Shown: positions 26,906-37,436, counted from the stretch's first letter. The stretch: 64,000 nucleotides of DNA from CBFIJI01 sp965662885 (GCA_965662885.1 CBFIJI010000001.1:62001-126000); one strand, 5' to 3'. Numbers and translations are program-made. The notes: a model not told the origin generated them from the letters alone.

Positions 26906-28447
26906 CTATTTTAAGTGTAGTTGTTCATTTGACTTAGACTGTTTGCCTCTAATTTTCTCAAAGGCTTCAATCATTGTTTTTAATTGTTTGGGATCACTTT
27001 TTGCACGGTTATTTTTTTGGCCGATATCTTCTTTTAAGTGATACAATTGATATTCCTCAGAATTGCCTAATTCAATACCGACAAAATTGTTTTTAGCAGG
27101 ACCTTTGTAAGGAGGAATCATTACCCAATCACCTTTGCGAAAAGCAGTTCTCGAGGTTGCTTCCAAAACCAATTCTTCTCGTCCGTTATTATTTTTTCCA
27201 AGGAAAACTTCGCTGAGGTTTTGACTGTCGGGGGTACGTTCATCACTGTTGACGATTGCAGCTATAGAGGAAAATAAATCCAATTGTCCCACCAAAGCAT
27301 CTGATTTTCCAGGCGCTATTGTTCCCTTCCAATGAGTGATGAAGGGGACGCGCGTCCCTGCTTCAAACAAACTGTATTTTCCGCCACGTAGTGGTCCAGC
27401 AGCTTGGTGATTTCCTATTTTTTCAACAGCGTCATCGAAATATCCATCATTTAAAACGGGGCCGTTATCACTGCTAAAAATGATTAGTGTATTTTCCATT
27501 AAGCCCTCTTTTTCTAAAGTGTTTAAAAAGGTACCAATACACCAATCCGCTTCAACAATGACATCACCTCGGGGTCCCATTCCCGAAGCTCCAACAAAAC
27601 GAGGATGTGGGGTTCTAGGTACATGGGGTTGTTGTAAAGCATAATAAAGGAAAAATGGACGGGTTTTATTTTTTCTAATGAAGTTTTGCGCTTCTTCAAG
27701 GAACGTATCTGCCATATCTTCATCCACCCACTTTGCCGATTCCCCTCCTTTCATAAAGCCAATTCTTGGAATGCCATTAACGATACTGTTGTTGTGGCCG
27801 TGGTGCCATTTCATTTTCAACATTTCTGGATTTTTCAAACCTGTTGGTTCTCCTTCAAAATTGGTGTTATAATCAATCGCAATCGGATCATTAGGGTCGA
27901 GGTTGATCACCCGACCGTTTTCAATATAAACGGTGGGAACACGATCCTGAGTTGCAGCCATGATATTACTATAATCAAAGCCAACTTCATTAGGCCCCGG
28001 CTGGATGTGTTCATTCCAATTAATTTGTCCATTCCCTAAACCTAAATGCCATTTCCCAACAATTCCTGTATGATAGCCTTTGTTTTTTAATAATTTGGGA
28101 AGCGTCATTATTGTGGTATCGATAATCAAGGGTGCTGTCCCTGGAAGAATTTTTGCACTTCGATTCCGCCACGGATAGGTACCTGTTAAAAGCGCATATC
28201 TACTAGGAGTACATGTTGCCGAACTGGCATAACCTTGAGTAAAAAGTCTTCCACCTTGAGCTAATCGATCTAAATTGGGGGTCTTTAGCACTGTTGCACC
28301 ATAGGCACCCAATTCCCCATAACCCAAGTCATCGGCATAGATGATCACTATATTGGGTGGGGTATTTTCCTGCTCGTTTGAACATTGGTTGAGTACCAAA
28401 ACAGAAATAAACCCCAATAAACCTATAAAGAATGTTCTTTTTTTCAT
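26906..28447 (-). CDS. Sulfatase (type I, formylglycine), lipoprotein
   Basis: A 513-residue protein with a lipoprotein signal (VLVLNQC, C22). The metal-binding IVIIYADDLGYGELGAYG is at 33-50 and the active-site CTPSR at 79-83 with ALLTGTYPWR after it; C79 would be converted to formylglycine. GIVGKWHLG, QQPHVPRTPHPRF and FSSDNGPV are further arylsulfatase-family motifs. The lipid anchor places it on the cell surface or in the periplasm, probably removing sulfate from algal or animal glycans. It is paired with ThuA downstream. I see no SusC/SusD pair next to it. Confidence 0.93.
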   Translation of the reverse strand: MKKRTFFIGLLGFISVLVLNQCSNEQENTPPNIVIIYADDLGYGELGAYGATVLKTPNLDRLAQGGRLFTQGYASSATCTPSRYALLTGTYPWRNRSAKILPGTAPLIIDTTIMTLPKLLKNKGYHTGIVGKWHLGLGNGQINWNEHIQPGPNEVGFDYSNIMAATQDRVPTVYIENGRVINLDPNDPIAIDYNTNFEGEPTGLKNPEMLKMKWHHGHNNSIVNGIPRIGFMKGGESAKWVDEDMADTFLEEAQNFIRKNKTRPFFLYYALQQPHVPRTPHPRFVGASGMGPRGDVIVEADWCIGTFLNTLEKEGLMENTLIIFSSDNGPVLNDGYFDDAVEKIGNHQAAGPLRGGKYSLFEAGTRVPFITHWKGTIAPGKSDALVGQLDLFSSIAAIVNSDERTPDSQNLSEVFLGKNNNGREELVLEATSRTAFRKGDWVMIPPYKGPAKNNFVGIELGNSEEYQLYHLKEDIGQKNNRAKSDPKQLKTMIEAFEKIRGKQSKSNEQLHLK

Positions 28448-28565
28448 TGAATTATCAGTTTTTGTAAAGCATCGATCAATAATTACAAACGGCCTCTCAA
28501 GGACATTTAATTAAAGAGAATTTCTCTAATAGCTTGAACGGACCGAAATATATGAGCGTATTCTC

Positions 28566-28691
28566 TTATTTTCCACGCCCTGTTTTTCTAACAGCGGTTA
28601 TTTTCCGATTATTTTTTGAAGCGTTCATTTTTTTCCCCTGTTCTTGTTTTGGGGTTTTGGCTTTACTATTTCCAAAGAATTTACTACTCAT
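28566..28691 (-). CDS. Small basic protein, 41 residues, ending KTGRGK
   Basis: An ATG-started 41-residue frame: MSSKFFGNSKAK, a Gln/Lys-rich middle, and TAVRKTGRGK before the stop. About one third of the residues are Lys or Arg and there are almost no acidic ones. The composition and the RKTGRGK tail look like small nucleic-acid- or ribosome-associated proteins, but I cannot name a family. It lies between the divergent sulfatase (start 28447) and LVIVD gene (start 28836). It has its own ATG and no overlap with either. Confidence 0.6.
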   Translation of the reverse strand: MSSKFFGNSKAKTPKQEQGKKMNASKNNRKITAVRKTGRGK

Positions 28692-28835
28692 AATGTTTGT
28701 TTTAAAACTAAAGATACAAAATCAAGACTATTTTTTGTGGTGAATTTTTGGCGGCTAATGACCATTAAATTCCTTGATGTTTTTTCTTTGGCATATTATT
28801 TGTAAAAGTGATTTAATCAATTAATAACTATTCAG

Positions 28836-30137
28836 ATGAAACACCATTATATCATTCCCCTATTATTTTCTTTTTTATTTTTTGCCTGTAACAATTCCAA
28901 TCAAGAAGAAGATGGAGAATTGGTTGATGTGGCTTATTTTACTCCTGTTTATGAATCTGTGGCGACCATTGCTTCCAGAGTCTCTGTTGACTCTCCGATT
29001 CCTTATCAGCAGTCTGGAAAAGTAATTACTTATGGCGATTATATTTTCATCAACAAACCTAACGAAGGAATTCATGTGATTGATAATGCCAACCCTGAAG
29101 CTCCGATTAATCTATCTTTTATTACACTAAAAGGAAATTTGGACATGGCCATTGTCGATGATCATTTATACGCAGACATGTTTTCCGCTTTGGTGGTTTT
29201 GGATATCCAAGACATTCAAAACCCTAAAATAATTAATGATTATACAGTAGAGGATGTTTTTTATTATGATCAGTTTATTTTTCTTCCCCCTTTTGATATT
29301 GCTTCCGAATATGATAACGTTCGATATGATTATCCAGATAGTTCAAAAGGAATTGTAACCGATTGGACCATCGAAGTCCGAAAAGAAAAATTAGAAGATT
29401 TATATTTATTTTCTGATTTTGCACTTGAATCATCTGACATAGCAACGGGATTGGCTACAGATCAGCCCTCTAATGTAAGTTCCGCTGGATCGATGACCCG
29501 TTTCTTGCCGGTTGATAATTTTCTATATACCCTTAGTTTTAATGAATTGATTTTGTTTGAACTCGATGCCAACAATCGTCCCAACCGATGGGGGAAATTG
29601 GACACCAGTACCTTAGCCGAAACCTTATTTCGATTAAACGATTTGTTATTTGTTGGTTCTGTAAGCGGGATGCTGATGTACGACGTTGCCGATCCTGCAA
29701 ACCCTTCTTACATCAACAGTATTGAACATTTTAGAAGCTGTGATCCAGTCGTTGCGGACACGACCCATGCTTATGTGACTCTTCGAGGTGGAACCAATTG
29801 CTTTACCGACAACAACGAGTTACAAATTATCGACATTCAAAACCCAGAAGAACTTTATGTGGCTTCTAAACACATCATGTTTAACCCACACGGATTAGCG
29901 GTTGTTGACCAGCACCTCATTGTCTGTGACGGAACTGCAGGGATTAAAGTGGTCGACATCAACGATAAAACTGCACCAGAAGTGGTCAACATCTATCCTA
30001 TTGACTTTGCTTATGATGTGATTGTGGACTATCCAACAGCACTCGTTGTTGGAGAGCAAACCATGCGACAATATGATATTTCTAACTTGCCCGAAATGGT
30101 TAAAATCAGCGAACTCACTTTGGAGGCTAAAGATTAA
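28836..30137 (+). CDS. LVIVD-repeat lipoprotein
   Basis: A 433-residue protein with a lipobox (FFAC, C18). Repeats of about 45-60 residues carry patterns such as GDYIFINKPNEGIHVIDNANPEAPINLSFI, DHLYADMFSALVVLDIQDIQNPKII, GMLMYDVADPANPSYINSI and DNNELQIIDIQNPEELYVAS, as in LVIVD beta-propeller proteins. No enzymatic motif is visible; a surface propeller with a binding role is likely. A short gap (77 bases) leads to the hemolysin III gene on the same strand. Confidence 0.85.
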   Translation: MKHHYIIPLLFSFLFFACNNSNQEEDGELVDVAYFTPVYESVATIASRVSVDSPIPYQQSGKVITYGDYIFINKPNEGIHVIDNANPEAPINLSFITLKGNLDMAIVDDHLYADMFSALVVLDIQDIQNPKIINDYTVEDVFYYDQFIFLPPFDIASEYDNVRYDYPDSSKGIVTDWTIEVRKEKLEDLYLFSDFALESSDIATGLATDQPSNVSSAGSMTRFLPVDNFLYTLSFNELILFELDANNRPNRWGKLDTSTLAETLFRLNDLLFVGSVSGMLMYDVADPANPSYINSIEHFRSCDPVVADTTHAYVTLRGGTNCFTDNNELQIIDIQNPEELYVASKHIMFNPHGLAVVDQHLIVCDGTAGIKVVDINDKTAPEVVNIYPIDFAYDVIVDYPTALVVGEQTMRQYDISNLPEMVKISELTLEAKD

Positions 30138-30214
30138 AATTGGAATGGTATCTTCGTCTTTTACTGAGCCATTAATCAACGGTTAATTTTAAGCCACTTA
30201 GCTGCAGAATTTTT

Positions 30215-30841
30215 ATGAAGGATCGACTCGATATTGAAGAACGTTATAATGTATATACCCATTTTTTTGGAATTATTTTAAGCATTGTTGGCCTTCTATG
30301 GTTGCTTGCAACTCTAGAATTTACGAGTGTTCGCTCCATGACAGGGATTGCCGTTTATGGTTTTTCATTAATTTTTCTTTTCTCTGCATCAACCATCTAT
30401 CATTGGTCCAAAGAACAGCAGCGTCCTTTTTGGCAAAAAATCGATCACATAGGTATTTTTATTTTAATTGCTGGGACCTATACGCCTGTTTCATTGACAA
30501 CACTTTACGAGCGTTCTGGTCTGGGCTTATTTATTGCCGTTTGGAGTATTGCCTTGATAGGATTTATTTTTAAGTTATTCTACACGGGACGTTATGAACG
30601 CCTGTCTCTATTACTTTATTTGACTATGGGATGGTTGGTTGTCTTTGCTTATAAAGATGTGATGGATTTATTTTCTACAACAGCCTTACTCTATTTAATT
30701 GCGGGAGGATTCTTCTACACCTTTGGCGTTATTTTTTACCGTTGGGAACGCCTTAAATTCCATCATGTAATCTGGCATGTTTTTGTTTTATTGGGAGCAC
30801 TTTCTCACTTTTTGATGGTACAATCTTTACTGAAATTGTAA
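30215..30841 (+). CDS. Hemolysin III family (PAQR-type) membrane protein
   Basis: A 208-residue protein with seven predicted membrane segments. The family residues are present: EERYNVYTHFFGIILS at the N-terminus, SASTIYHWSK, KIDHIGIFILIAGTYTPVSL and IWHVFVLLGALSHFLMV. The conserved Ser/His/Asp set (S..H, D-H and H..H) resembles the metal site of PAQR/alkaline-ceramidase-like proteins. The bacterial role is debated (membrane-lipid homeostasis is one proposal). It is in the inner membrane. Confidence 0.92.
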   Translation: MKDRLDIEERYNVYTHFFGIILSIVGLLWLLATLEFTSVRSMTGIAVYGFSLIFLFSASTIYHWSKEQQRPFWQKIDHIGIFILIAGTYTPVSLTTLYERSGLGLFIAVWSIALIGFIFKLFYTGRYERLSLLLYLTMGWLVVFAYKDVMDLFSTTALLYLIAGGFFYTFGVIFYRWERLKFHHVIWHVFVLLGALSHFLMVQSLLKL

Positions 30842-30911
30842 ATTTTCTATTTTTTTAAACAATTTATTTTCTTTTTAATTACCTTGAAGTTCTTATAAAA
30901 GTAAGAATACA

Positions 30912-32252
30912 ATGAACAATAACAGAAGAAATTTTATCAAAAGTGCAGCAGCCTTGGCTTCCGCAAGCTTTTTACCTTCCTCGGTTTGGGGCTATTCAAA
31001 AAATAATCGATTGAGAACAGCACATATAGGTGTCGGTGGAATGGGGGCTTCCGATTTAAAAGACATAGCCTCTCACCCCTCAGTGGATGTTGTCGCTCTT
31101 TGTGATGTGGACAGCAATGCTTTAGCTACCGCTCAGAAGTTACATCCCAACGCAAAAATCTATAAGGATTATCGAATTCTCCTCAAAGAAATGAAAGAAG
31201 GGATTGATGCAGTGATTGTTTCAACTCCAGATCATACCCATGCGCCCGCTTCATTGTTGGCCATGGAAATGGATAAACCAGTGTATTGTCAAAAACCACT
31301 GACACATCATGTTTCAGAAGCACGTGCCATGCGAAAAATGGCTGCTGATAAGAATTTAGTGACGCAAATGGGGATACAGGTTCATTCCTTTTATGATTAT
31401 AAATTAGCTACTGAGTTAATTCAAGCAGGTATTATTGGAAAGGTAAGTGCTGTCCGTGCTTGGTCACCCAAAAACTGGGGTTATGACGGTCCTAAGCCTG
31501 AAGGAGTTGACCCTGTACCAGAAACCTTAGATTGGAATTTATGGCAAGGCACAGCGGCAGAACGTCCTTACAAAGACAAACTATACCACCCCGGAATGTG
31601 GCGTAAACTCCTCGATTATGGCTGTGGTACTTTAGGGGATATGGGGGTTCATATTTTTGACACACCCTACAATGCCTTGGCTTTGGATGTTCCACTTACC
31701 GTAAAAAATAAATGTAGAAAGCCCAATGGTTTTGGTTTTCCAGAAGTTAATTCGGTCACTTATGAATTTCCAGGAACCCAATACACTACCGATGCTTTTA
31801 AATGGTATTGGACCGACGGCCCAGGAGCACCCAAAATGCATAAAGATTTAAAGTTACCCAATAAGGAAAAATTACCCTTGCAAGGGGCCATGTTTATTGG
31901 AGAAAAAGGGCGTTTATTATTACCGCACTTTATGGAATTACCACGTCTTATTGTCGATGGTAAATATCAAGAATTGGACTTGTCCATTATTGGTCAAGAG
32001 GGCACTGCTGAACCGATTCGTGATTACGATAAAGAGTCCGCTTTACACTACCACCAATTTGTGGATGCTTGTATGGGAAATGCGACCTGTAGTGCGCCGT
32101 TTTCTTATGCTTCTCGATTGACAGAAACCATCCTTTTGGGGGTTATTGCTGGACGTTTTCCGGGTAAAACCTTACACTGGAACAATGATACGGCACGTTT
32201 CTTAGAGGAAGAAGCCAACCAATTTTTAGACGGTCAATACCGTAAATTTTAA
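30912..32252 (+). CDS. Gfo/Idh/MocA-family oxidoreductase with Tat signal
   Basis: A 446-residue protein. The N-terminus NNNRRNFIKSAAALASASFLPSS is a Tat-type signal with the twin arginine at 5-6. The Rossmann motif GVGGMG is at 40-45; VIVSTPDHTHAPAS and VYCQKPLTHH (K128 in the conserved KP) follow. Such secreted dehydrogenases oxidise or isomerise sugars or their glycosides using tightly bound NAD(P). The C-terminal domain ends in DGQYRKF. A strong bidirectional terminator follows, and the GH16 gene converges on it. Confidence 0.9.
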   Translation: MNNNRRNFIKSAAALASASFLPSSVWGYSKNNRLRTAHIGVGGMGASDLKDIASHPSVDVVALCDVDSNALATAQKLHPNAKIYKDYRILLKEMKEGIDAVIVSTPDHTHAPASLLAMEMDKPVYCQKPLTHHVSEARAMRKMAADKNLVTQMGIQVHSFYDYKLATELIQAGIIGKVSAVRAWSPKNWGYDGPKPEGVDPVPETLDWNLWQGTAAERPYKDKLYHPGMWRKLLDYGCGTLGDMGVHIFDTPYNALALDVPLTVKNKCRKPNGFGFPEVNSVTYEFPGTQYTTDAFKWYWTDGPGAPKMHKDLKLPNKEKLPLQGAMFIGEKGRLLLPHFMELPRLIVDGKYQELDLSIIGQEGTAEPIRDYDKESALHYHQFVDACMGNATCSAPFSYASRLTETILLGVIAGRFPGKTLHWNNDTARFLEEEANQFLDGQYRKF

Positions 32253-32271
32253 CACTTCACTTTCGTGTATA

Positions 32272-32298
32272 AAAAAAGCCGCTATTAGCGGCTTTTTT
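32272..32298. terminator. Bidirectional terminator between Gfo/Idh and GH16 genes
   Basis: A 12-bp perfect stem (AAAAAAGCCGCT / AGCGGCTTTTTT) with loop ATT. T-runs lie on both strands, as expected between convergent genes ending at 32252 and 32340. Confidence 0.9.
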
Positions 32299-32339
32299 GT
32301 TTCTAAGAACGAACGAAACAAATCGTTTCTTTTTAAGGT

Positions 32340-33260
32340 CTATTGATATACACGTACATAATCAATTTCCATACTACTTTGTGTGAAGTTGGAATCAATT
32401 GCACCACCAAAACCACCACCCATAGCAACGTTTAATAATAAAAATTGCGCTTTGTCAAAGGGCCATGTGTCATTATCTTTTACATTGGGTTGATAAGTAT
32501 ATGTCTTATTCCCGTTTAAAAAGAATTCAATCTTGTTAGCGTCCCATTGCATACTGTAAACATTAAAGGCAGTTGAAGCATTGTTTACTTGATAAGTTTT
32601 AGTATTGATGGTACCTCCATAACTTGACGGCGTATGAAGTGAGGAATGAACCGTATTTTGATTGTTTCCAACATGTTCCATAATATCAACTTCCCCACAA
32701 GAAGGCCATCCCACAGAAGTGATGTTGCTTCCCAGCATCCAGATTGCTGGCCATGTTCCTCCTCCAGAGGGTAACTTGGCACGAACTTCAACTTTACCAT
32801 AAGTAAAATCAAATTTTCCTTGGGTTTTAATTCGTGTTGACGTGTATTGACTGTTTTGATAATTTTCTTTTTTAGCGGTAATTTTAAGAATTCCGTCCTC
32901 AATTTTTACGTTTTCTTCACGCGCAGTATAATATTGGGCTTCCCCATTTCCCCAACCACATAAATTGGGACAACCGGTTCCAATTTCCGCTGTCCAATTT
33001 TCAAGGCAAAAAGAACGACCAACTTCAAATTCATCTGCCCAAATTAAGGTAGAAAAATCTCCTGTTGGGTTCGCTCCCGAAACCAGTCCTGATTGACATG
33101 GACCTTCGTTTTCGCCATCTGTTCCAGCTGTAGGATCTTCAGTTTCATTGTATGGAAAGGTAAGTTGTGAAGGATAATCGTTAATAGTGTATGTCTTACT
33201 AGAAGTGTAACTGAAAGAAGATGCTACAGTTATTATTAATAAAAGAAATAAGTGTGTCAT
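32340..33260 (-). CDS. Glycoside hydrolase family 16 (laminarinase-like beta-glucanase), secreted
   Basis: A 306-residue protein with a signal peptide (FLLLIITVASSFSY). The catalytic motif is EVDIME at 190-195 (nucleophile E190, acid/base E195, D192 between), preceded by WADEFEV near 74-80, GGGTWPAIWMLG at 167-177 and FFLNGNKTY. This fits endo-beta-1,3-glucanases acting on laminarin and similar algal glucans. It has more cysteines than usual (C85, C97, C101, C188), possibly disulfides. There is no T9SS C-terminal domain, so it may stay in the periplasm. Its leader holds a terminator-like hairpin (33272-33297), which suggests conditional readthrough. Confidence 0.93.
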   Translation of the reverse strand: MTHLFLLLIITVASSFSYTSSKTYTINDYPSQLTFPYNETEDPTAGTDGENEGPCQSGLVSGANPTGDFSTLIWADEFEVGRSFCLENWTAEIGTGCPNLCGWGNGEAQYYTAREENVKIEDGILKITAKKENYQNSQYTSTRIKTQGKFDFTYGKVEVRAKLPSGGGTWPAIWMLGSNITSVGWPSCGEVDIMEHVGNNQNTVHSSLHTPSSYGGTINTKTYQVNNASTAFNVYSMQWDANKIEFFLNGNKTYTYQPNVKDNDTWPFDKAQFLLLNVAMGGGFGGAIDSNFTQSSMEIDYVRVYQ

Positions 33261-33263
33261 AGC

Positions 33264-33297
33264 GTGATAAAAAAGAAACCGCTTCCTAATGGAGGTG
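33264..33297 (-). promoter_or_regulatory. Terminator-like hairpin in the GH16 leader (candidate attenuator)
   Basis: On the minus strand AAACCACCTCC, loop ATTA, GGAAGCGGTTT form an 11-bp stem with two G-U pairs, followed by CTTTTTTAT and then the GH16 ATG at 33260. A match to the flavobacterial -7 element (TATATTTG) lies at 33369-33376 on the same strand. The hairpin therefore sits between a possible promoter and the start codon. Confidence 0.45.
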
Positions 33298-33542
33298 GTT
33301 TATTGGTTTAAATTATTAGTCATTAAAAAAGAACGCATATTTTTTGCAGAAAGCTTCCAATTGGGCTACAAATATAATTAATAAAGAAATCTCTAAGTCT
33401 ATGTTTATTAAATAACGCGTTATCAATTAGTTGTATTTTTAAATAATTTGTTTTACCTATTGAGCTTCGATCTATTGAAAATTCAATAAAAAGTGTGCCT
33501 TAAATGGACTAATGCTTAATTTTATCCGATAAGAGTTAATTT

Positions 33543-34094
33543 ATGCATATTAAACGAGTTTCATCAATAGAGGAAATTGATCAAATCAAAATCCTCCAAA
33601 ATCAGAACCTCCAAACCAATTTAGAGGAAGAAGAAATTCAGAAGGAAGGTTTTTTGACGGCTCAGTTTTCCATTGAATTTCTCGAATTGATGCATCGCGA
33701 TTCACCATCAATTATTGCGGTAGATAAGGGTGAGGTTATTGGTTATGTATTGGTTACCACAAAAGCTGTTCTTGGTCACCATCCTTTAATTGATGATTTA
33801 TTTTCTAATGTAGATAAGCAAATTTATGGTGGAAAATCATTAGAAGATATTCCATATGTTTTGTCTGGGCAATTGTGTGTTTCCAAAAGTTATCGTGGGC
33901 AGGGGTTGGCCAAACAATTGTATACTTTTTTTAAGAGCTCTTATTCGGATAACTATTCCTATTGTATTACCGACATCGATTTGAAAAACCCTAGATCGTT
34001 ACAAGCGCACATCAAAACAGGATTTAAAATAATAGATACTTCAACTTATGGTGGGTCTCAATGGCATATCGTTCTATGGGATTGGAATGCCTAA
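33543..34094 (+). CDS. GNAT-family N-acetyltransferase
   Basis: A 183-residue protein. Motif A (VLSGQLCVSKSYRGQGLAKQLYTFF, acetyl-CoA loop RGQGLA) and the later DIDLKNPRSLQAHIKTGFKII (motif B) are typical of GNAT enzymes. The acceptor is unknown. It is divergent from GH16 and converges with the Asp-box protein, and I see no functional link to either. Confidence 0.85.
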   Translation: MHIKRVSSIEEIDQIKILQNQNLQTNLEEEEIQKEGFLTAQFSIEFLELMHRDSPSIIAVDKGEVIGYVLVTTKAVLGHHPLIDDLFSNVDKQIYGGKSLEDIPYVLSGQLCVSKSYRGQGLAKQLYTFFKSSYSDNYSYCITDIDLKNPRSLQAHIKTGFKIIDTSTYGGSQWHIVLWDWNA

Positions 34095-34149
34095 TGCAAT
34101 CTGTGTTTAGAGCTGATACACTTGCTTTTCCGTTGTGAATATTCCACTT

Positions 34150-37100
34150 TTAGTTACTTAACGCTCCAATCCCAATTTCAAATAAGGATTTATTTAACTC
34201 GTTTATTCTTTTTTCAAGCTCCTCACCATCTTTCTTGTACTTTTCCCACTGTTGATTCAATTCTTTAATCTTTCTTTTTGAACCCTCATTAACTCTGGGG
34301 ATTTGACTTTCCGTTTGATTGATTACGGTGATGTATTCGGCAGTAAATCCATTGACAAAATTTTCTACATCATCATAGGCTTTAGCAAGGCGCTGAACCA
34401 TAATTTTATCCCATGCTTTTATTTGCTCTAGTGTAGATGTTGCCTTTTTAAAGGTTTCTGGGTGTTTTGTTGCGTCAACTTTTGGAAGGAGGCTACTCAG
34501 TGATTTTTGTAGGGTGTACATTTTATTGGTCATCCGTGTCATTTGATTGTAGGTGGCTTCTCCTTTTGCCATAAAGCGGTGATATTCTTCATATTGCTGT
34601 TGTGTGGTTGGGTATTTCGGGTTAGGAAGTACCTTAACAGCGGCGGTTTGGGAGGTTTCTCCGTAGGAAAGCGAGATAGTATAGGTTCCAGGGATGACTT
34701 TATGCCCTCTAAAACTTCCTTCAATATAAACCTTTGGTGTGGCCTCCAAAAGGGGATAACGTAAATCCCATACCAATCGGTTCATTCCTTTTTTCTTAGG
34801 AGCAACCGTCTTTTTTGGTGGGGCTCCTTCAAATGGGATATAGGTGGTGTCAACAGTAGAAACATAGCTTCTGACCAAGGCGTTTGAAGCGTCTCTGATT
34901 GTTATTTTTACTGGGGTTTCCTTATCCAATTGGGGTAATTCATAATAAATGACTACCCCATTGGCTGGATTGACTCCTTCAAAAGAAGCTTTACCTGTTG
35001 GACGTTCCCCCTGTGCATTCATGGAACTGGACCAATTGCCCAAGACTACATCCTCAGGAGTATATAAGGTTCCTGCTGCGGGTTTACCCTTACTTGTTCT
35101 AAGCACATTCAGATCATCTAAAATCCAAAAGGAACGGCCTTGTGTTGCCAAAATAATATCATCGTGCTTGATAACAATATCGGTGATGGGTACTATAGGA
35201 AGATTTAATTGCATCAAATGCCATTGCTTTCCACCATTCCAAGAAATATAGAAACCGGTTTCTGTCCCTGCAACTAAGAGCTCTTTTTGGATAGGATCTT
35301 CTCTAACAACTCGGGTATAGGCACCATAAGGAATCCCCTCACTAATGTTTTTCCAAGATTTTCCATAGTTGGTACTTTTGTAGAGTGCAGGCGTATGGTC
35401 GTTAAATTTATAGCGCGTTGTGGCGATATACACCGTTCCAGGATCATGAGGAGACACTTCAATAGCATTGATCAGTGTTTCTGGTAATCCTTTTGGGGTA
35501 ATGTTATCCCAACTATCCCCGTTGTCTTTACTAATGTAAACCAAACCGTCATCACTCCCCGTATAGATTACTCCCTGCTCATGGGGTGATTCCACAATAT
35601 AGCTAAGGGTACCATAGTTTTCTGCACCAACAGCTTCATTGGTATAAGGTCCTCCTCCGTTGCCTTGTTTGGAATCATCATTACGGGTCAGGTCGGGGGA
35701 GATCACCTCCCAAGAGGTGCCAAAATCTTTGGTTTTTAAGACATATTGGGCACCATGATAAAAGGTATTTTCTTCATATTTCGATCGAATAATTGGAGCA
35801 TTCCAATTGAAGAGGTATTTCATTTTTCGTGCTTCCAAGCCCAAATATAAATTAGGCTCAATCATGATGTTTGTAGCAGCATTTGCTTCTGTGTCAAGAA
35901 CTTCAATGGTTCCCAAATAACTTCCTCCCAATACTTTTGTGGGTTGGTCGGGATCAAAGGCTAAAAAGGCACTTTCTCCACCGGCAGATGCACTCCAATG
36001 CTGACGTCCGATGCTACGACTTCCTTCTGCCATACTTGCAATTTTGACAGAACTGTTGTCTTGTTGTCCTCCATAAACATTATAAGGATAAAGATTATCC
36101 ACAGCCACACGGTAGAATTGTGCGGTAGGCATATTGTCAATTCTAGACCATGTTTTCCCAGTGTCGAAGGTAATTTCTGCTCCTCCATCATCAGCAATAA
36201 CCATGTTCTTTGAATTTTGAGGATTGATCCACAAATCATGATAGTCCCCGTGGTTGGTTCTGAGTCGCTCCCATGTTTTTCCTCCGTCAATGGAACGGTA
36301 GGGAGCGGCACTGAGGACATAGACAGTATTTTCATCATTTGGATCGGGGAAGACTTCAATATAATACCAAGCCCGTTGTATTAAACGATGGTCACCACTG
36401 ACTTTCGACCAGCTTTTTCCAGCATTTTTGGAAAGAAATAAGCCACCCTTTTCTTTTTGAGAATCACTTTCAATTAAGGCATAAACAAATTGGGGGTTGG
36501 CTTTGGAAACAGCAATGGCCATTTTTCCTTTTTCTTCGGGGAGTCCTTGGTGGATTTTAGACCAATTTATTCCTCCATCAATAGATTTATAAAGACCACT
36601 TCCCGGGCCACCACTCACCACTTTCCAAGGCAAGCGCTGGTGTTCCCAAAGAGCTGCATAAAGTACTTGTGGATTATGTGAATCAATAGAAAGATCAGCA
36701 GCACCCGTTAGTTCATTGACAAAGAGTACATGTTTCCATGTTTGCCCACCATCCTCTGATTTGAAGATACCCCGTTCTTTGTTAGGACCATGAAGTGCAC
36801 CTTGTGCTGCGACCCAAACAATGTCAGGATTGTCTGGAGACACGATAATTCTCGAAATATGTCGTGTTTCCTTTAACCCCATATGTTTCCATGTTTTTCC
36901 AGCATCAGTCGATTTATAAACTCCGTCACCATATGAAGTCATAACGCCTCTGGGGGCATGTTCACCCATTCCAACATAAACTACATTAGGGTGACTTTCC
37001 GAAACAGTAACTGCACCAACGGAGCCCGTCTTGAAATAGCCGTCTGAAATATTGTTCCAGCGTTGTCCAGCATCGGTAGTTTTCCATACACCCCCTCCAG

Positions 37101-37278
37101 TAGTTCCCATATAATAGGTGAGTGGATCCCCGATAACTCCAGTAGCACTGTTAGATCGGCCTCCTCTAAAAGGACCAATATTTCTAAACTTTAGGGGTTG
37201 GAATAAAGAGTCAAGGGTTTGACTATTAGCACTTATTCCTAGGATGAGCAGTACAAAAAGAATATAATTTTTTTTCAC
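34150..37278 (-). CDS. Secreted Asp-box (BNR/VPS10-like) beta-propeller protein
   Basis: A 1042-residue protein with a GTG start at 37278 ([20 protein letters not shown] signal). At least ten Asp-box motifs of the S-x-D-x-G-x-x-W type can be read, for example [63 protein letters not shown] and ISWNGGKQW. They indicate one or two seven- to ten-bladed propellers as in sortilin/VPS10 or sialidase-like proteins. The last 300 residues form a separate beta-rich then coiled-coil region. It is often annotated as glycosyl hydrolase, but no catalytic set is visible, so binding is safer. Confidence 0.85.
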   Translation of the reverse strand: MKKNYILFVLLILGISANSQTLDSLFQPLKFRNIGPFRGGRSNSATGVIGDPLTYYMGTTGGGVWKTTDAGQRWNNISDGYFKTGSVGAVTVSESHPNVVYVGMGEHAPRGVMTSYGDGVYKSTDAGKTWKHMGLKETRHISRIIVSPDNPDIVWVAAQGALHGPNKERGIFKSEDGGQTWKHVLFVNELTGAADLSIDSHNPQVLYAALWEHQRLPWKVVSGGPGSGLYKSIDGGINWSKIHQGLPEEKGKMAIAVSKANPQFVYALIESDSQKEKGGLFLSKNAGKSWSKVSGDHRLIQRAWYYIEVFPDPNDENTVYVLSAAPYRSIDGGKTWERLRTNHGDYHDLWINPQNSKNMVIADDGGAEITFDTGKTWSRIDNMPTAQFYRVAVDNLYPYNVYGGQQDNSSVKIASMAEGSRSIGRQHWSASAGGESAFLAFDPDQPTKVLGGSYLGTIEVLDTEANAATNIMIEPNLYLGLEARKMKYLFNWNAPIIRSKYEENTFYHGAQYVLKTKDFGTSWEVISPDLTRNDDSKQGNGGGPYTNEAVGAENYGTLSYIVESPHEQGVIYTGSDDGLVYISKDNGDSWDNITPKGLPETLINAIEVSPHDPGTVYIATTRYKFNDHTPALYKSTNYGKSWKNISEGIPYGAYTRVVREDPIQKELLVAGTETGFYISWNGGKQWHLMQLNLPIVPITDIVIKHDDIILATQGRSFWILDDLNVLRTSKGKPAAGTLYTPEDVVLGNWSSSMNAQGERPTGKASFEGVNPANGVVIYYELPQLDKETPVKITIRDASNALVRSYVSTVDTTYIPFEGAPPKKTVAPKKKGMNRLVWDLRYPLLEATPKVYIEGSFRGHKVIPGTYTISLSYGETSQTAAVKVLPNPKYPTTQQQYEEYHRFMAKGEATYNQMTRMTNKMYTLQKSLSSLLPKVDATKHPETFKKATSTLEQIKAWDKIMVQRLAKAYDDVENFVNGFTAEYITVINQTESQIPRVNEGSKRKIKELNQQWEKYKKDGEELEKRINELNKSLFEIGIGALSN

Positions 37279-37436
37279 GGGATGTTAGTGTTAGTTCTGG
37301 CAAATAAAATTTTAACTGAAGTTATAAATGTACAAAATATGAGAGCATCGATCATTCAAGTCAATAAATTAGGCTCTTTTATTATCGTATGGGTCTTTAC
37401 AACGTATTCGATTTCTTTTTTGGTAAACTTGATGTA

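Noticed and set aside
35961..36359. A 132-residue minus-strand frame inside the Asp-box gene
   Set aside because: It is a shadow in a different frame of the same strand; the Asp-box frame is strongly supported.
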